A stretch of 64,000 nt of DNA from Butyrivibrio sp. MB2005 (GCF_000424285.1 NZ_AUJP01000008.1:178908-242907); one strand, 5' to 3'; positions 1 through 9,586 are shown, counted from the stretch's first letter. The notes: generated by a model not told the origin, from the letters alone. A program made the numbers and translations.

Positions 1-957
1 AATCTTATTAGAGGATGTAAATATAGTGACAATACTTTTTTAATTGTTCCAGGACCATTAAATCATGCAAATGCTATTAGAAAGCTGTTCACTACTATTG
101 TCAATGGCAGTACAATTTATATATTGAATGGTATGTCAAATATCAGAGAGTTTTTTGAAGCACTGGATTATCAAAATGGAAAGGTTGCTTGTTGTTTGCC
201 ACCTGCAGCTATAAGAACGATTTTTACGTTGACTAAAGACAAGCTTTCAGATTATAAAGAAAAAATTGACTTCATAGAATCTGCTACCGCTCCATTACCA
301 GAGCCAGACAAAATTAGATTATCTAAGTTGCTTCCATATACTCGATTATATAATAATTATGGCTCATCAGAGTCTGCGTCAGTGTGTATATATAACTATA
401 ATGAAGTACGGGGAAAAGATGGTTGTATTGGAAAACCTACAGTTAATGCAGAAATCTTGATTGTTGATGATCAAAAAAAAGCAATTGCATCATCGAAGGA
501 TAATGTAGGGCTTATTGCATGTAAAGGTGATATGAACATGAAGGGTTACTGTAATGATGATGTAGCAACTAGTGAGGTCCTTGTAAATGGTATAGTCTAT
601 ACAAATGATGTTGGATATATAGATGATGAAGGATATGTATATATTATCGGTAGAAAAGGTGATGTGATAAATGTTGGTGGAATAAAGATTGCACCAACAG
701 AAGTAGAGTCAGCGGCTTTAGCAATTGATGGAGTCGATGATTGTATTTGTGTGCCAATTGAAGACAAAATAACAGGCTATGCATTAAAATTACTGGTCGT
801 TTGTAATGATAAATCCGTTTGTTCTGAAAAAGAAATTAAAGAGCAGTTAGCTTCAATGCTGGAGTATACTAAAATTCCTAAAGTGGTTGAAAAAACGGAA
901 AAAATAGCAAGGACATATAATGGAAAATTGGATAGAAAGTTTTATGTGAATGGTTAA
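1..957 (+). CDS. AMP-dependent acyl/aryl ligase (ANL superfamily), 5'-truncated by window edge
   Basis: The reading frame is open from base 1, so the gene starts upstream and only the C-terminal ~318 residues are present. ANL-superfamily adenylation motifs appear in order: a Y-G-S-S-E-S segment (A5-like), a D-V-G-Y-I-D-D-E-G segment (A7), GRKGDVINVGGIKI (A8 hinge), and a C-terminal NGKLDRKF segment holding the expected catalytic lysine (A10). Such enzymes activate a carboxylate as acyl-AMP and pass it to CoA or a carrier protein. Beside membrane acyltransferases and glycan genes it may supply an acyl group for polysaccharide decoration, but that is inference. The substrate cannot be read from the sequence. 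The family call is firm. Confidence 0.85.
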   Translation, partial: NLIRGCKYSDNTFLIVPGPLNHANAIRKLFTTIVNGSTIYILNGMSNIREFFEALDYQNGKVACCLPPAAIRTIFTLTKDKLSDYKEKIDFIESATAPLPEPDKIRLSKLLPYTRLYNNYGSSESASVCIYNYNEVRGKDGCIGKPTVNAEILIVDDQKKAIASSKDNVGLIACKGDMNMKGYCNDDVATSEVLVNGIVYTNDVGYIDDEGYVYIIGRKGDVINVGGIKIAPTEVESAALAIDGVDDCICVPIEDKITGYALKLLVVCNDKSVCSEKEIKEQLASMLEYTKIPKVVEKTEKIARTYNGKLDRKFYVNG

Positions 958-969
958 AATACGAAGGGC

Positions 970-1116
970 GTGAACGAAAATGATAATAATAGGTATTTGT
1001 TAAAAATATATACTATATGCGGTAGTGGGGATGGGAATCTTGATATGGTACAGGTTATTATGCGTGAATACAAAATCAAAATTCTTGAGAATGTCTTACG
1101 TATATACGGTTGTTAG
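970..1116 (+). pseudogene. Small unexplained ORF or gene remnant in a 282-nt intergenic gap
   Basis: The gap after the ligase gene has no full-length gene. A GTG-initiated frame of 48 codons reads through plausible protein (a C-G-S-G-D-G-N-L-D stretch followed by basic and hydrophobic residues) and ends at TAG. There is no good Shine-Dalgarno site and I recognise no family. It may be a leftover of an older gene or chance. The rest of the gap, to base 1239, is AT-rich and holds nothing else I can support. Confidence 0.2.
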
Positions 1117-1239
1117 ATATAGATTTGTGTTACAAGATAATTAGAATCTGTGTCAACCATACTTGTTTTATTGATAAATGATTGTTTTAATATGCAAATA
1201 AAATGCATGTGATTAAGAAAACTGGTTTCATCTATATTT

Positions 1240-2943
1240 ATGATTGGAATGTATATGATATTAAAAAATTATTACACTAAAGAAAGTTTACTTCATATCG
1301 CTCAGATTAGTATTCTTACATTTGCCACTGAATTATTACTGTCTACAATTGTTTTTTTTATTGGACAGAGTATAAGTTGGCATTTCTTTTTGTGCTCATT
1401 TACAATTTCTGTAATAATATGTTCTTTTTCTAATAGTAATAGTCCTAATTGGTGTGAAGTAATAACTGCTCTAATAATATTTGTTGGTTTGTCATGTATT
1501 GCTGGATTAGTTTTTGATTATTCATGGGATGGAAATGCTTACCATAAGTTAGCAGTAGGGTTACTAAGGTATCATTGGAATCCGTTAAAATCATTGCCCA
1601 GTCTTTCGTTAATAGAAGGGGCTGGAGAGTATTCTGGTAATACTTTGTGGGTGGAGGCATATGGTAAAGCTACATGGATTTTTGGGGCTAGCATTTATTC
1701 GTTATCCGGAAATATAGAAAACGGTAAATGCTATACGATGATAGCAATGTTAAGTGCTTTCATGCTGGTCTATTATTATATGGTCAAGAAGAAGCATAGT
1801 TATACCAACGCACTAATGATGGCCAGTGTTACTGCATTTAATCCTATTTCCATTCAACAGATGTTTACATTTTATATTGATGGTTTCCTTCATACTATGC
1901 TGATTATATTGGTAGTCTCCCTATTAATGTTCGAGGATGATAAAACATTTGAAAGAACTACATCTGTATGTCTAATAGCAGCCTCTATGATTGTGTGTGG
2001 GAACATAAAGTTTACGGGGCTACTATATGGGGGGATTTTCTGCATTGCTTATTACATATATGATTGTTATAGACTGATAAGAGGCGATAAGGATTGGCTG
2101 CAAAAGGTGCTTAGTGAAAGTGTAGCGTATTTATTTTTGGTATTTCTTACGGTTGCGTGGGGGGGATGTTCAACATACATTACGAATGTTTTGCGACATG
2201 GGTCACCAATTTATCCATTGATGGGGGAGGGAAAAGTTGACATTATGTCTAATAATTCTCCTTTTAGCGAAGAAAATCACTTTAAGAATCTATTTCTTTC
2301 TTTGTTCTCTAGGGTGGATAATTTTACTGCAGATAGTGGAAAAACTGTTGAATTGAAGGTGCCATTCACATTTTCATTTAATGAGGTCGTGACAAATTGT
2401 GATGTGGATGCAAGAGTATCGGGATTTGGTGTTTTTTTTGGTGGATTGTTTATTGCTGCTATTATTGTATTGCTGATATGCTTAGTGAGAAGCAATCATG
2501 AAATAGATAGAAATTTAATTATACTGAATGTTTCGGTATGCGTAGGTTTGATGTTTGGAATAAAGGAAAGCTGGTGGGCAAGATATTCACCATATATTTA
2601 TATGCTTTTGCTGATATCAGTATTTATTTTGCTGGCTAGTGATAAAAGAAAAAAGACTATTGTTGCAACAATATTTACAGTGCTGATATTACTAAATAAT
2701 TGCCTACCATTATTAGGGATAATAGTTAAGAATTATGATGATTCGAAGGCAATAGATTCATGCTTTCGAGAGTTGAAATCATATGGAATGATTGAGATTC
2801 GAAATAAAGCATTTGAAGGTATTTATTTCAATTTTAAGGATTATGATATTTATTATCGTATAAATGAGGAACTTAAGAATGAAGATAATTTAAATACAAC
2901 AAATTACCGCGGGACAGTTTGGAAGCAGATAAAATGCAAGTAA
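1240..2943 (+). CDS. Polytopic membrane protein, probable GT-C-type glycosyltransferase
   Basis: A 567-residue protein with roughly ten or more hydrophobic segments. An early extracytoplasmic loop near residues 91-105 contains D-Y-S-W-D-G-N-A-Y-H, the kind of Asp- and His-bearing loop seen in lipid-linked-sugar (GT-C fold) glycosyltransferases. A soluble C-terminal tail of ~60 residues follows the last membrane span. It sits upstream of an acyltransferase, a polymerase and a chain-length protein, fitting a role in adding a sugar from a polyprenyl-phosphate donor outside the membrane. Start choice is uncertain: ATGs at 1240 and 1252 are both possible and neither has a strong Shine-Dalgarno site. 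The substrate is unknown, and the GT-C assignment is inference from architecture. Confidence 0.65.
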   Translation: MIGMYMILKNYYTKESLLHIAQISILTFATELLLSTIVFFIGQSISWHFFLCSFTISVIICSFSNSNSPNWCEVITALIIFVGLSCIAGLVFDYSWDGNAYHKLAVGLLRYHWNPLKSLPSLSLIEGAGEYSGNTLWVEAYGKATWIFGASIYSLSGNIENGKCYTMIAMLSAFMLVYYYMVKKKHSYTNALMMASVTAFNPISIQQMFTFYIDGFLHTMLIILVVSLLMFEDDKTFERTTSVCLIAASMIVCGNIKFTGLLYGGIFCIAYYIYDCYRLIRGDKDWLQKVLSESVAYLFLVFLTVAWGGCSTYITNVLRHGSPIYPLMGEGKVDIMSNNSPFSEENHFKNLFLSLFSRVDNFTADSGKTVELKVPFTFSFNEVVTNCDVDARVSGFGVFFGGLFIAAIIVLLICLVRSNHEIDRNLIILNVSVCVGLMFGIKESWWARYSPYIYMLLLISVFILLASDKRKKTIVATIFTVLILLNNCLPLLGIIVKNYDDSKAIDSCFRELKSYGMIEIRNKAFEGIYFNFKDYDIYYRINEELKNEDNLNTTNYRGTVWKQIKCK

Positions 2944-2964
2944 ACTTGATGAGAGATTTGATTT

Positions 2965-4062
2965 ATGAAAAATGACTCAGTTATTGGTAGTAAAACTAAC
3001 CAACGTAATGATTATATAGATTTTTTACGCGGAGTAGCTGCAATAGGAATAGTTGCAATCCATACAGCTTTTTGGAGCGGAGAGAGTTATACTCCAGAAT
3101 GGTTCCAGAGTATAACACTTCTACTAGATGTCCCATTTTTCTTTTTCTTGTCTGGATGGGGATCTGGATACAGTAATGTAAGCTTAAAGAAAACTATTAA
3201 AAGTCTTAGTGGAATCTGGACCAAATGGATTGTTTTTGTGATTTTTTTAGAAATGGCGTGTGTGATATTGCAGTTTTTGCATGTTTTGGGAGCAAGTAGC
3301 GGCTTACTTGATGGCAGAGATTTTGTTAATAATGTGTTCTTTCATGTTGGTTTTTCAGGTTTTCCTGTTGTTGCTGGATCAATTTGGTTTATGCCAGTGT
3401 ATTTTGTGGTACTTTTATGTAATACAATTATTCTTTGTTTAGTGAGATGTGATTTTTTGGGGGGCAAGGAAATTGAGACATATATATTGATTTTTGTTTT
3501 TTTGTTTTTGTGGATTTATAATGGAAATTCTTTTTTGGGGTTAGATACTTCTATCGCTACTTTCCTATTTTATAGTATTTTTTGGACAATAGGATTTTAC
3601 TTATCTAAGAGCGATTCTGGGCTTAAGTTAAGCAGAATGAAATTAGTTAGGGATGTTGTCATTATCTTGATTGGCGCTATTGTAACAAATTATTTGCAGC
3701 ATCTTCCAATTTATAATATACAAGCTGCAAAGTTTCCTCCAAGTCCTAAATATGGTATTGTATCTCTTCTTAGCATTGAAATAGCAATATTTGTTCAGCC
3801 ATTCATCAAGAAAGGTATAATATACAAATTATGTGCTCATGTTGGTAGAAATGCAATTTACTATTTCTTTGCACAAGGCGTTGGTAGTTCTTTGATCTAT
3901 TATTATGTTAAGCATATGGATATTGAGTATTGGATTGTAAAGTGGACAGGTGCCTTTCTGATTAACCTGGCTTTAACCATAATAATAGCAGAGCTAATGG
4001 GATATGCTTATAGACATATATGTAATATGTCTATAAACATTTTTAGAATGATAAGGTTATAG
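2965..4062 (+). CDS. Acyltransferase family 3 membrane protein (O-acetylase-like)
   Basis: A 365-residue integral membrane protein opening with DYIDFLRGVAAIGIVAIHTA, the hallmark N-terminus of acyltransferase-3 enzymes: an R near the start of TM1 and an H in the I-H-T segment, thought to be catalytic. About ten membrane spans follow, close to the usual family length. These proteins move acetyl or other acyl groups from cytoplasmic acyl-CoA to cell-surface sugars. It lies 21 nt after the preceding GT-C-like gene and 20 nt before the next membrane protein, so it is probably co-transcribed. A second, unrelated-looking family member is at 15718-16740, so the glycan may be acylated at two positions. 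Confidence 0.85.
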   Translation: MKNDSVIGSKTNQRNDYIDFLRGVAAIGIVAIHTAFWSGESYTPEWFQSITLLLDVPFFFFLSGWGSGYSNVSLKKTIKSLSGIWTKWIVFVIFLEMACVILQFLHVLGASSGLLDGRDFVNNVFFHVGFSGFPVVAGSIWFMPVYFVVLLCNTIILCLVRCDFLGGKEIETYILIFVFLFLWIYNGNSFLGLDTSIATFLFYSIFWTIGFYLSKSDSGLKLSRMKLVRDVVIILIGAIVTNYLQHLPIYNIQAAKFPPSPKYGIVSLLSIEIAIFVQPFIKKGIIYKLCAHVGRNAIYYFFAQGVGSSLIYYYVKHMDIEYWIVKWTGAFLINLALTIIIAELMGYAYRHICNMSINIFRMIRL

Positions 4063-4082
4063 TGTAGAGGGTGATTTTTTAT

Positions 4083-5594
4083 ATGTTTAGTAGAATAGAT
4101 AAACTTAAGAGAATTGCTGATATAATTGCATTGCCTTTTCAAGTTATATTATTCTGTTGTCATTTGATATACTTAGTGTGGTATTTATATAGTCATTGGT
4201 ATGGATATATGAACGCTGATATAGCAGGAGATTTATTATTAGCGAAGACTCTTGCTGATGAAGATAAGCTTTTTCTTACGCGTAATTGGTGGACTTCGAC
4301 TGAATTACACCTTTTACATACACAGACTTTACAATCAATTCTATTTCGGTTTACAAGCAGTTTTCGACTAGTTTTTGTCATTAGTTTTATCATATTTGTT
4401 ATTATGATAACAATAACAAGCTGTTTAATTGTATACCAATTGACCCATAATAAAAATCTGATGTTCATACCAGTGCTGATTTCATTAGCACCCGTAGGTG
4501 AATACTGGGCTTTTTTATATCAAGTTCAGGCATATATTACATATGTTTTTTGGTGTTATTTATTTTTGTATCTGATTTTGCAATTGGAGAAAAATGAGAT
4601 TGCGGATAATTGCAGTAAGCAGCTGCTTTCTATTTTCATCTCGCTTTTATCATTTGCTCTGGGAGCCAGTGGAATTCGCTTTTTTATTCAAGTCATCATC
4701 CCTATAATTGTAACCTTTATTTTAGCAAAGAAAAGAAAGCCGATAGAATATATACGTATTATTGTTCCTGCGTTAGCGGGATTTTTGGTTTATGAGGTAA
4801 TTATTAAACATTTCTACAGTTGTGGGAATCCCGGAAAAATAATCTGGGCTACTAAAGATGCTATAAAAGAAAACTTATATACTCTACCGGTGGGCATTTT
4901 AGATGCTTTTGGAGCTCTTAATTTTGCGGGGCAAGAACTTGCTTCCGTAGGGGGAATGCTAGAGCTGGTAAGTGTATGTTCAATAATTGGAGTATATGTA
5001 ATATGTATTTCACAGTATTTTAGAATACCGGATGAAACTGCCAAAATGACATTTAATATAGGATGGATAGCAGTAGGAGTGACATTGTTTCCTCTTATAT
5101 TCACATCTATGGGACAGGTGTGGGGACGACCATTAGAGACTCATTATTTAGCAATGAGTCTGTGTTTTATTCCAATTATGTTTGCAGTAGCGATTTCTGA
5201 GTCAAATAAAAAGCTATTGTGTTATGGCCTTTTAATATTGTTGGTATTTAGGGTAATACTTGCTGATGTATTAGTAAAGAATGAAGCGATTTCAGATAGA
5301 CCACAATACATAGAATTTCTTATGGATAGTGGTTATTCATTTGGATATTCTGATGATTATTGGTCAGCAAGTTTGGTAAATGCACTTTCAAATGATGTTG
5401 TAGGAGTTGTTCAGGTGAATGAAAGTGATGATGGGATAAAGGTAAGACGATTTAACAATCGATCTGAGTATGATAAATTATCACCTGAATTTATTCTTAT
5501 TAGTAAAGAAAGTGGTATAGATATACAGAAAGTACAATATGAATTAGAACAAGTCTATGAAGATGATAAAAGATATATTTTTGAGGTTAAATAG
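4083..5594 (+). CDS. Polytopic membrane protein of unknown function (GT-C-like)
   Basis: 503 residues with about ten hydrophobic spans and a soluble C-terminal tail of ~100 residues. A first extracytoplasmic loop contains W-Y-G-Y-M-N-A-D-I-A-G-D, with acidic residues placed as in GT-C enzymes. I chose ATG 4083: a GAGGGTG Shine-Dalgarno at 4067-4073 is well spaced for it, whereas the in-frame GTG at 4071 lies inside that signal. It sits between an acyltransferase and a polymerase-like gene in a gap-free run. No family name is certain. A membrane glycosyltransferase is the best guess. Confidence 0.6.
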   Translation: MFSRIDKLKRIADIIALPFQVILFCCHLIYLVWYLYSHWYGYMNADIAGDLLLAKTLADEDKLFLTRNWWTSTELHLLHTQTLQSILFRFTSSFRLVFVISFIIFVIMITITSCLIVYQLTHNKNLMFIPVLISLAPVGEYWAFLYQVQAYITYVFWCYLFLYLILQLEKNEIADNCSKQLLSIFISLLSFALGASGIRFFIQVIIPIIVTFILAKKRKPIEYIRIIVPALAGFLVYEVIIKHFYSCGNPGKIIWATKDAIKENLYTLPVGILDAFGALNFAGQELASVGGMLELVSVCSIIGVYVICISQYFRIPDETAKMTFNIGWIAVGVTLFPLIFTSMGQVWGRPLETHYLAMSLCFIPIMFAVAISESNKKLLCYGLLILLVFRVILADVLVKNEAISDRPQYIEFLMDSGYSFGYSDDYWSASLVNALSNDVVGVVQVNESDDGIKVRRFNNRSEYDKLSPEFILISKESGIDIQKVQYELEQVYEDDKRYIFEVK

Positions 5595-5597
5595 AGT

Positions 5598-6863
5598 ATG
5601 AAATCAAATAATTCAGTGTTATGGAAAGATTATTTAGGATTGGGATTATTAGTATCTATAATTATATCCCTTTTAGACTATTCACGCGATGGATACTTAC
5701 ATATAGCATTAGTTATTGCGTTCATATTTTTGAGTGGATTAAAGGAATCAGTTCGTCTGTTAATAAGTTTTATAAGAAAGCATCCTATTATAGTTGTTCT
5801 TATGGGCATTCTAACAGTATATTTTAGGATATTTAGCAGAACTGAGCCTTTTTCGGATAAATTTTCAGTTTCGGTATATTTACTAATCTTTTCAGGGTAT
5901 GTTATTGGTAATGTAAGCGATAATATAAAAGAGAACTATGTATTAGTGTGGAAAGCCCTGATGGTGTTGAGTGTTATGGCGCTTTTTCATTATGTACAGG
6001 TATTTCAGAATGGTGAGAGGATGAGCGCAGCATTTCAGAATCCCGTTCTGGAGGCAGATGCGATGATAGTGCTTTTGCTTATTTCTGTTTTATATATTGA
6101 TAATGTATATATGAAGATAGCAGGAATTGTTATAGCCAATGTATGTATAGTGCTGACTTCAGTGAGAGTATGCATGATAATGGCTTTTTTTATTGTTATA
6201 CTATATGTTTTTATTCACAGGGATATAGTGGTTGATAGAGTTCGTACAATAGATAGTAACAAGAGGAATGTATTGATTGTTGGCGTGGTTATTTGTGGTT
6301 TGTTATTGGGTGTTGTGTTTAGGAATGCTTTATTCAATATATTTGTTATAACAGTTACAAGATTTGGCGCTCTTTTCAGAGTGATAAAAGGAGATTTTTC
6401 ATTAGGAAATGATTATAGTATAGGCACCAGAGTTCTTGCTATACGAGAGATTTTAAAACTGTATCCCGAAGGAACAATTATCGAAATGCTTTTGGGAAGA
6501 GGACAATTACATGGTTATTATGCAATTAAAAATTCAATGTCAGAATTGACAGGGGTTAATGCTGCAAGTGAATACGCTGGACCTATAGAAAATACACTTT
6601 TATCCATTTTGTATGATTATGGATTGTTATCAGCTGCTTTATATGCTGTAGTATTTATAAAGATCAGTATATCAGCAATAATATCAAAAGATAATACTAT
6701 AAGAAGGGTTGCTATTTTCTCTTTTTGCATGATAGTACTGAGTCTTTTTGTAGATATGGAGTATTGGATGAATTTATCGTTTGTATTGTTTACAGGCATA
6801 GGTATATATATTGGTGCAACTGATAAATTTAATGGTCACTGTGTTAACGAGGGCAAATTATGA
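5598..6863 (+). CDS. O-antigen polymerase/ligase-like membrane protein (Wzy/WaaL type)
   Basis: 421 residues with about ten membrane spans and one large external loop near residues 250-335. The loop carries an L-G-R-G-Q-L-H-G-Y segment and an E-N-T-L-L-S-I-L-Y-D-Y-G-L segment, a pattern typical of the O-antigen ligase/polymerase superfamily (Wzy_C-like: N near a loop helix followed by YGL). Such proteins join polyprenyl-linked repeat units or transfer finished chains. Its 3' end overlaps the Wzz-like gene by 4 nt (ATGA), indicating translational coupling between polymerase and length regulator. Polymerase versus ligase cannot be separated from sequence alone. Confidence 0.75.
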   Translation: MKSNNSVLWKDYLGLGLLVSIIISLLDYSRDGYLHIALVIAFIFLSGLKESVRLLISFIRKHPIIVVLMGILTVYFRIFSRTEPFSDKFSVSVYLLIFSGYVIGNVSDNIKENYVLVWKALMVLSVMALFHYVQVFQNGERMSAAFQNPVLEADAMIVLLLISVLYIDNVYMKIAGIVIANVCIVLTSVRVCMIMAFFIVILYVFIHRDIVVDRVRTIDSNKRNVLIVGVVICGLLLGVVFRNALFNIFVITVTRFGALFRVIKGDFSLGNDYSIGTRVLAIREILKLYPEGTIIEMLLGRGQLHGYYAIKNSMSELTGVNAASEYAGPIENTLLSILYDYGLLSAALYAVVFIKISISAIISKDNTIRRVAIFSFCMIVLSLFVDMEYWMNLSFVLFTGIGIYIGATDKFNGHCVNEGKL

Positions 6864-8362
6864 ATTATAGAGAAAAGATTGAAATAGATTTTAAGGATAT
6901 GGTGTTGTTTATATCTTTAAAATGGAAAAATATATTAGCTGTTGCATTATTAGGGACAGTTCTTTTGGGTACATATGGTTATAGCAAGTCTAGCGTGGTG
7001 ATGAGTACTGGGGATGGCTCAAATGATGCAAGATATAATACTATTTATAATTTAAATTCTTTAAGGGAAGGGTTATCTGACATTGATGCTAATAAAGTCG
7101 AGACAAGTGCAAATGCTTATCTTTCTTATATGAAAGAATATATTAAAACGATTGACTATACGAAGTCATCAGCGCTTATGAATTTCGATGCTTATAATTT
7201 GTCATCTTTTACAGCGTTATATTCCATAGATGATTACTCGCACGCATTTAGAACAGTAGAAGGGTATTTTTATAGTAAGAATGATTCTGATATAGAAGAG
7301 GAAAAAAATTCTGATTCTGAATTGCTAATAAGTGATGCTAAAAATATTATTGCGATATATGAAGAATCACTTCTGAATAAAGAGACGGTAGCTAATATCT
7401 CCAAGGAATTAGGTGATAAATATACTGAAAGTCAGGTAAAGGAATTTATCAGTGTCGATATTGATGGAGATAGTGTGATGGCCATTTCTGTACTAGGACT
7501 TGATGAGACTGATAGTCAGACAGTTATGAACATTTTCCAAAAAAAGATGGAAGAATTAGACAGTGAAATACACAAAACATATAATTATAGTATTAGTTTT
7601 GTTGATGAGTATTATAGTATAGGAGAAAATGAGGAACTTCTGAATAAGCAGCGAGCCAATAGTGATTATCTGCAATCACTGACTTATAATATGACCTATC
7701 TGAAGACTAATATTCCCAGAACGCAACAGGATTATTTTAATGCGCTTATTGAGTTGATAGATGAAGAACTTATGACAGATATGAGTAATATTTCTGATGT
7801 AAATAGTGTTCAAGATATAATAAGCAAGTATTCTTCTACAGTAACTCAGAGGAGTGTTGTTAAGAGCATAAACAAGAAGTACATTGTAGCCGGATTCCTT
7901 GCCGGATTCTTTATGATGGTGTTTATATATGCGTTTATGTACTTAATTTCTTCGTGCTTGCGCCTGGCAGAAGATATACGAAATGTCTTTGGAGTTCCTC
8001 TTTTTGCGGAACTTAATGATATAAATGAACAGGATAATTTTGAGGTAGCCTTAACAAGTATAGAACTGGCTGCGCGGAAAGATAATTATAGGAATATATG
8101 CATTATTGGTTCTTGTGAGGATAATTCTGTAAAAGATTTAAGAAGACAAATGGTGGAGCATTTGATACCGTCAGACTTTTTGGAACGGGTTGATGTTTGT
8201 AATAACCTTATGGAGGATTCGACTGAAATACAGAAACTGGATAAAATGGACGCTGTGGTTTTGGTGGAAAAAAAGAATAATTCTAAGTATGAACAAATAG
8301 CGAAGGTGATAGAGTTTTGTAACAATTGCGGGGTGCCTATTTTAGGTGCGGTTGTTTGCTGA
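6860..8362 (+). CDS. Wzz/polysaccharide co-polymerase with degenerate BY-kinase-like C-terminus
   Basis: 500 residues. A membrane span lies near residues 26-43, then a long, mostly charged extracytoplasmic region with helical character (residues ~45-330), then a second span (~335-360). The cytoplasmic tail of ~130 residues resembles the CpsD/Wzc P-loop fold: a strand I-C-I-I-G-S where Walker A should be, and a late strand with G-V-P-I-L-G-A-V-V near the end. No G-K-S/T Walker A lysine, no Walker B aspartates of the usual form and no C-terminal tyrosine cluster are visible. It probably sets chain length with the coupled Wzy-like protein but is unlikely to be an active tyrosine kinase. That last point is inference. 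Confidence 0.75.
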   Translation: MNYREKIEIDFKDMVLFISLKWKNILAVALLGTVLLGTYGYSKSSVVMSTGDGSNDARYNTIYNLNSLREGLSDIDANKVETSANAYLSYMKEYIKTIDYTKSSALMNFDAYNLSSFTALYSIDDYSHAFRTVEGYFYSKNDSDIEEEKNSDSELLISDAKNIIAIYEESLLNKETVANISKELGDKYTESQVKEFISVDIDGDSVMAISVLGLDETDSQTVMNIFQKKMEELDSEIHKTYNYSISFVDEYYSIGENEELLNKQRANSDYLQSLTYNMTYLKTNIPRTQQDYFNALIELIDEELMTDMSNISDVNSVQDIISKYSSTVTQRSVVKSINKKYIVAGFLAGFFMMVFIYAFMYLISSCLRLAEDIRNVFGVPLFAELNDINEQDNFEVALTSIELAARKDNYRNICIIGSCEDNSVKDLRRQMVEHLIPSDFLERVDVCNNLMEDSTEIQKLDKMDAVVLVEKKNNSKYEQIAKVIEFCNNCGVPILGAVVC

Positions 8363-8369
8363 GGTTGTT

Positions 8370-9221
8370 GTGAAGAAAATGATGAAACAGTTATTAAAAC
8401 TATTGAGAGTAAAGCATTACATCAAGAATGTGCTAGTATTTCTTCCAATGTTTTTTGGGGGAGTGATTTTCGAAAAAAATAGAATTATAAATGCATGTTT
8501 AGGATTTATAGCTTTTTCTTTTTTATCATCAGTAGTCTATATCATAAACGATTATCGCGATATAGAAAAAGATAGAAATCATCCAACTAAAAGAAACAGA
8601 CCTTTGGCTAGTGGAGCAATCAGCATAAGAAGCGCAGCGTTGTGCTCCGTGGTGTTGCTTGTAGTGATTATTTCGGTATCAACTCTCATTGGTAATTATA
8701 TTGCTTCAGCTTGCTTACTTGGGTATCTATTATTGAACGTGCTATATAGCATGGGATTAAAAAATAAGCCGGTCATAGATGTTGTAATCCTGGCGACAGG
8801 TTTTGTAATAAGAGTGATTTATGGAGGACTGGTAACAGGGGTTACTATCTCAAAATGGCTATACTTGGTTGTTGTTACGGGTAGCTTATATATGGGACTT
8901 GGTAAAAGAAGAAATGAATTGCGGGGGCAGACTGATTCCAGAGAAGTATTAAAGTACTATAATGAGAGCTTTCTTGATAAGAATATGTACGTTTGTGTTG
9001 CCTTAGTGAATGTGTTCTATGCATTGTGGTCGATTGAAATGCCTAATCCCAGGATGATATGGACGGTTCCTTTTTTTATTGTTTTGCTTATGTGCTATAG
9101 CCTTGATATTGAAGGTGATTCTGATGGAGATCCAGTCGAGGTTATTATTCACGATAAGTCTTTAATGACTTATATTATTATGTATGCGGTATATGTTTTT
9201 CTATTTTTGTATATTTTTTGA
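8370..9221 (+). CDS. UbiA-family prenyltransferase, decaprenyl-phosphate phosphoribosyltransferase-like
   Basis: 283 residues with about nine membrane helices. The first polyprenyl/metal motif is NDYRDIEKDRNHP followed by K-R-N-R-P-L-A-S-G. The second region has Y-S-M-G-L-K-N-K-P-V-I-D, and a K-R-R-N-E-L-R-G basic loop follows. This set matches the branch of UbiA enzymes that attach phosphoribose from PRPP to polyprenyl phosphate (as in mycobacterial DPPR synthase) better than ubiquinone or chlorophyll branches. The product would be a lipid-linked pentose donor usable by GT-C enzymes in this locus. I chose GTG 8370, five bases after a GAGG signal at 8361; ATG 8379 is an alternative. The family is firm, the exact substrate inferred. 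Confidence 0.8.
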   Translation: MKKMMKQLLKLLRVKHYIKNVLVFLPMFFGGVIFEKNRIINACLGFIAFSFLSSVVYIINDYRDIEKDRNHPTKRNRPLASGAISIRSAALCSVVLLVVIISVSTLIGNYIASACLLGYLLLNVLYSMGLKNKPVIDVVILATGFVIRVIYGGLVTGVTISKWLYLVVVTGSLYMGLGKRRNELRGQTDSREVLKYYNESFLDKNMYVCVALVNVFYALWSIEMPNPRMIWTVPFFIVLLMCYSLDIEGDSDGDPVEVIIHDKSLMTYIIMYAVYVFLFLYIF

Positions 9222-9325
9222 GAGGAATAAATTATAAGTGATCAAAAAGACAATAAAAGTAAGCTGTTTAAGGGAATTTTACTTGCAAAAAACAAATGCC
9301 GGAGAAATAAAGCTAGGAGAGAAAA

Positions 9326-9433
9326 ATGAAAGTTGTACAGGTAGGATACGGTTACTGGGGAGCAAACATTTCAAAGAAACTGGTTGCACTCTCAAAATTT
9401 GAGTTCAAGGCGTTATGTGAGAGTTATAGATAA
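9326..9433 (+). pseudogene. Gfo/Idh/MocA-type oxidoreductase N-terminal stub
   Basis: A strong AGGAGAG ribosome-binding site precedes an ATG that opens a 35-codon frame, then TAA. The peptide begins M-K-V-V-Q-V-G-Y-G-Y-W-G-A-N, a Rossmann-fold start typical of Gfo/Idh/MocA sugar dehydrogenases, but the ~300 residues that should follow are missing. Immediately upstream a basic reading frame (open from 9231 with no clear start) ends in TGA overlapping this ATG, so remains of two coupled genes may be present. The rest of the 9222-9586 gap shows nothing recognisable. This is a deletion scar. Confidence 0.6.
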
Positions 9434-9586
9434 TCGAAAGGTTTACCTCTCAGAACTTCATTGTTCTTTGCACGTTTGTTATTACATAGGTGCAAAATAT
9501 TAGGTGGATAGCTACCGACACTAAATAGGTTCTTAATGGATTCATACATCAACTACTTTAGTCTGATATTACAGGAAGGAAATAAA

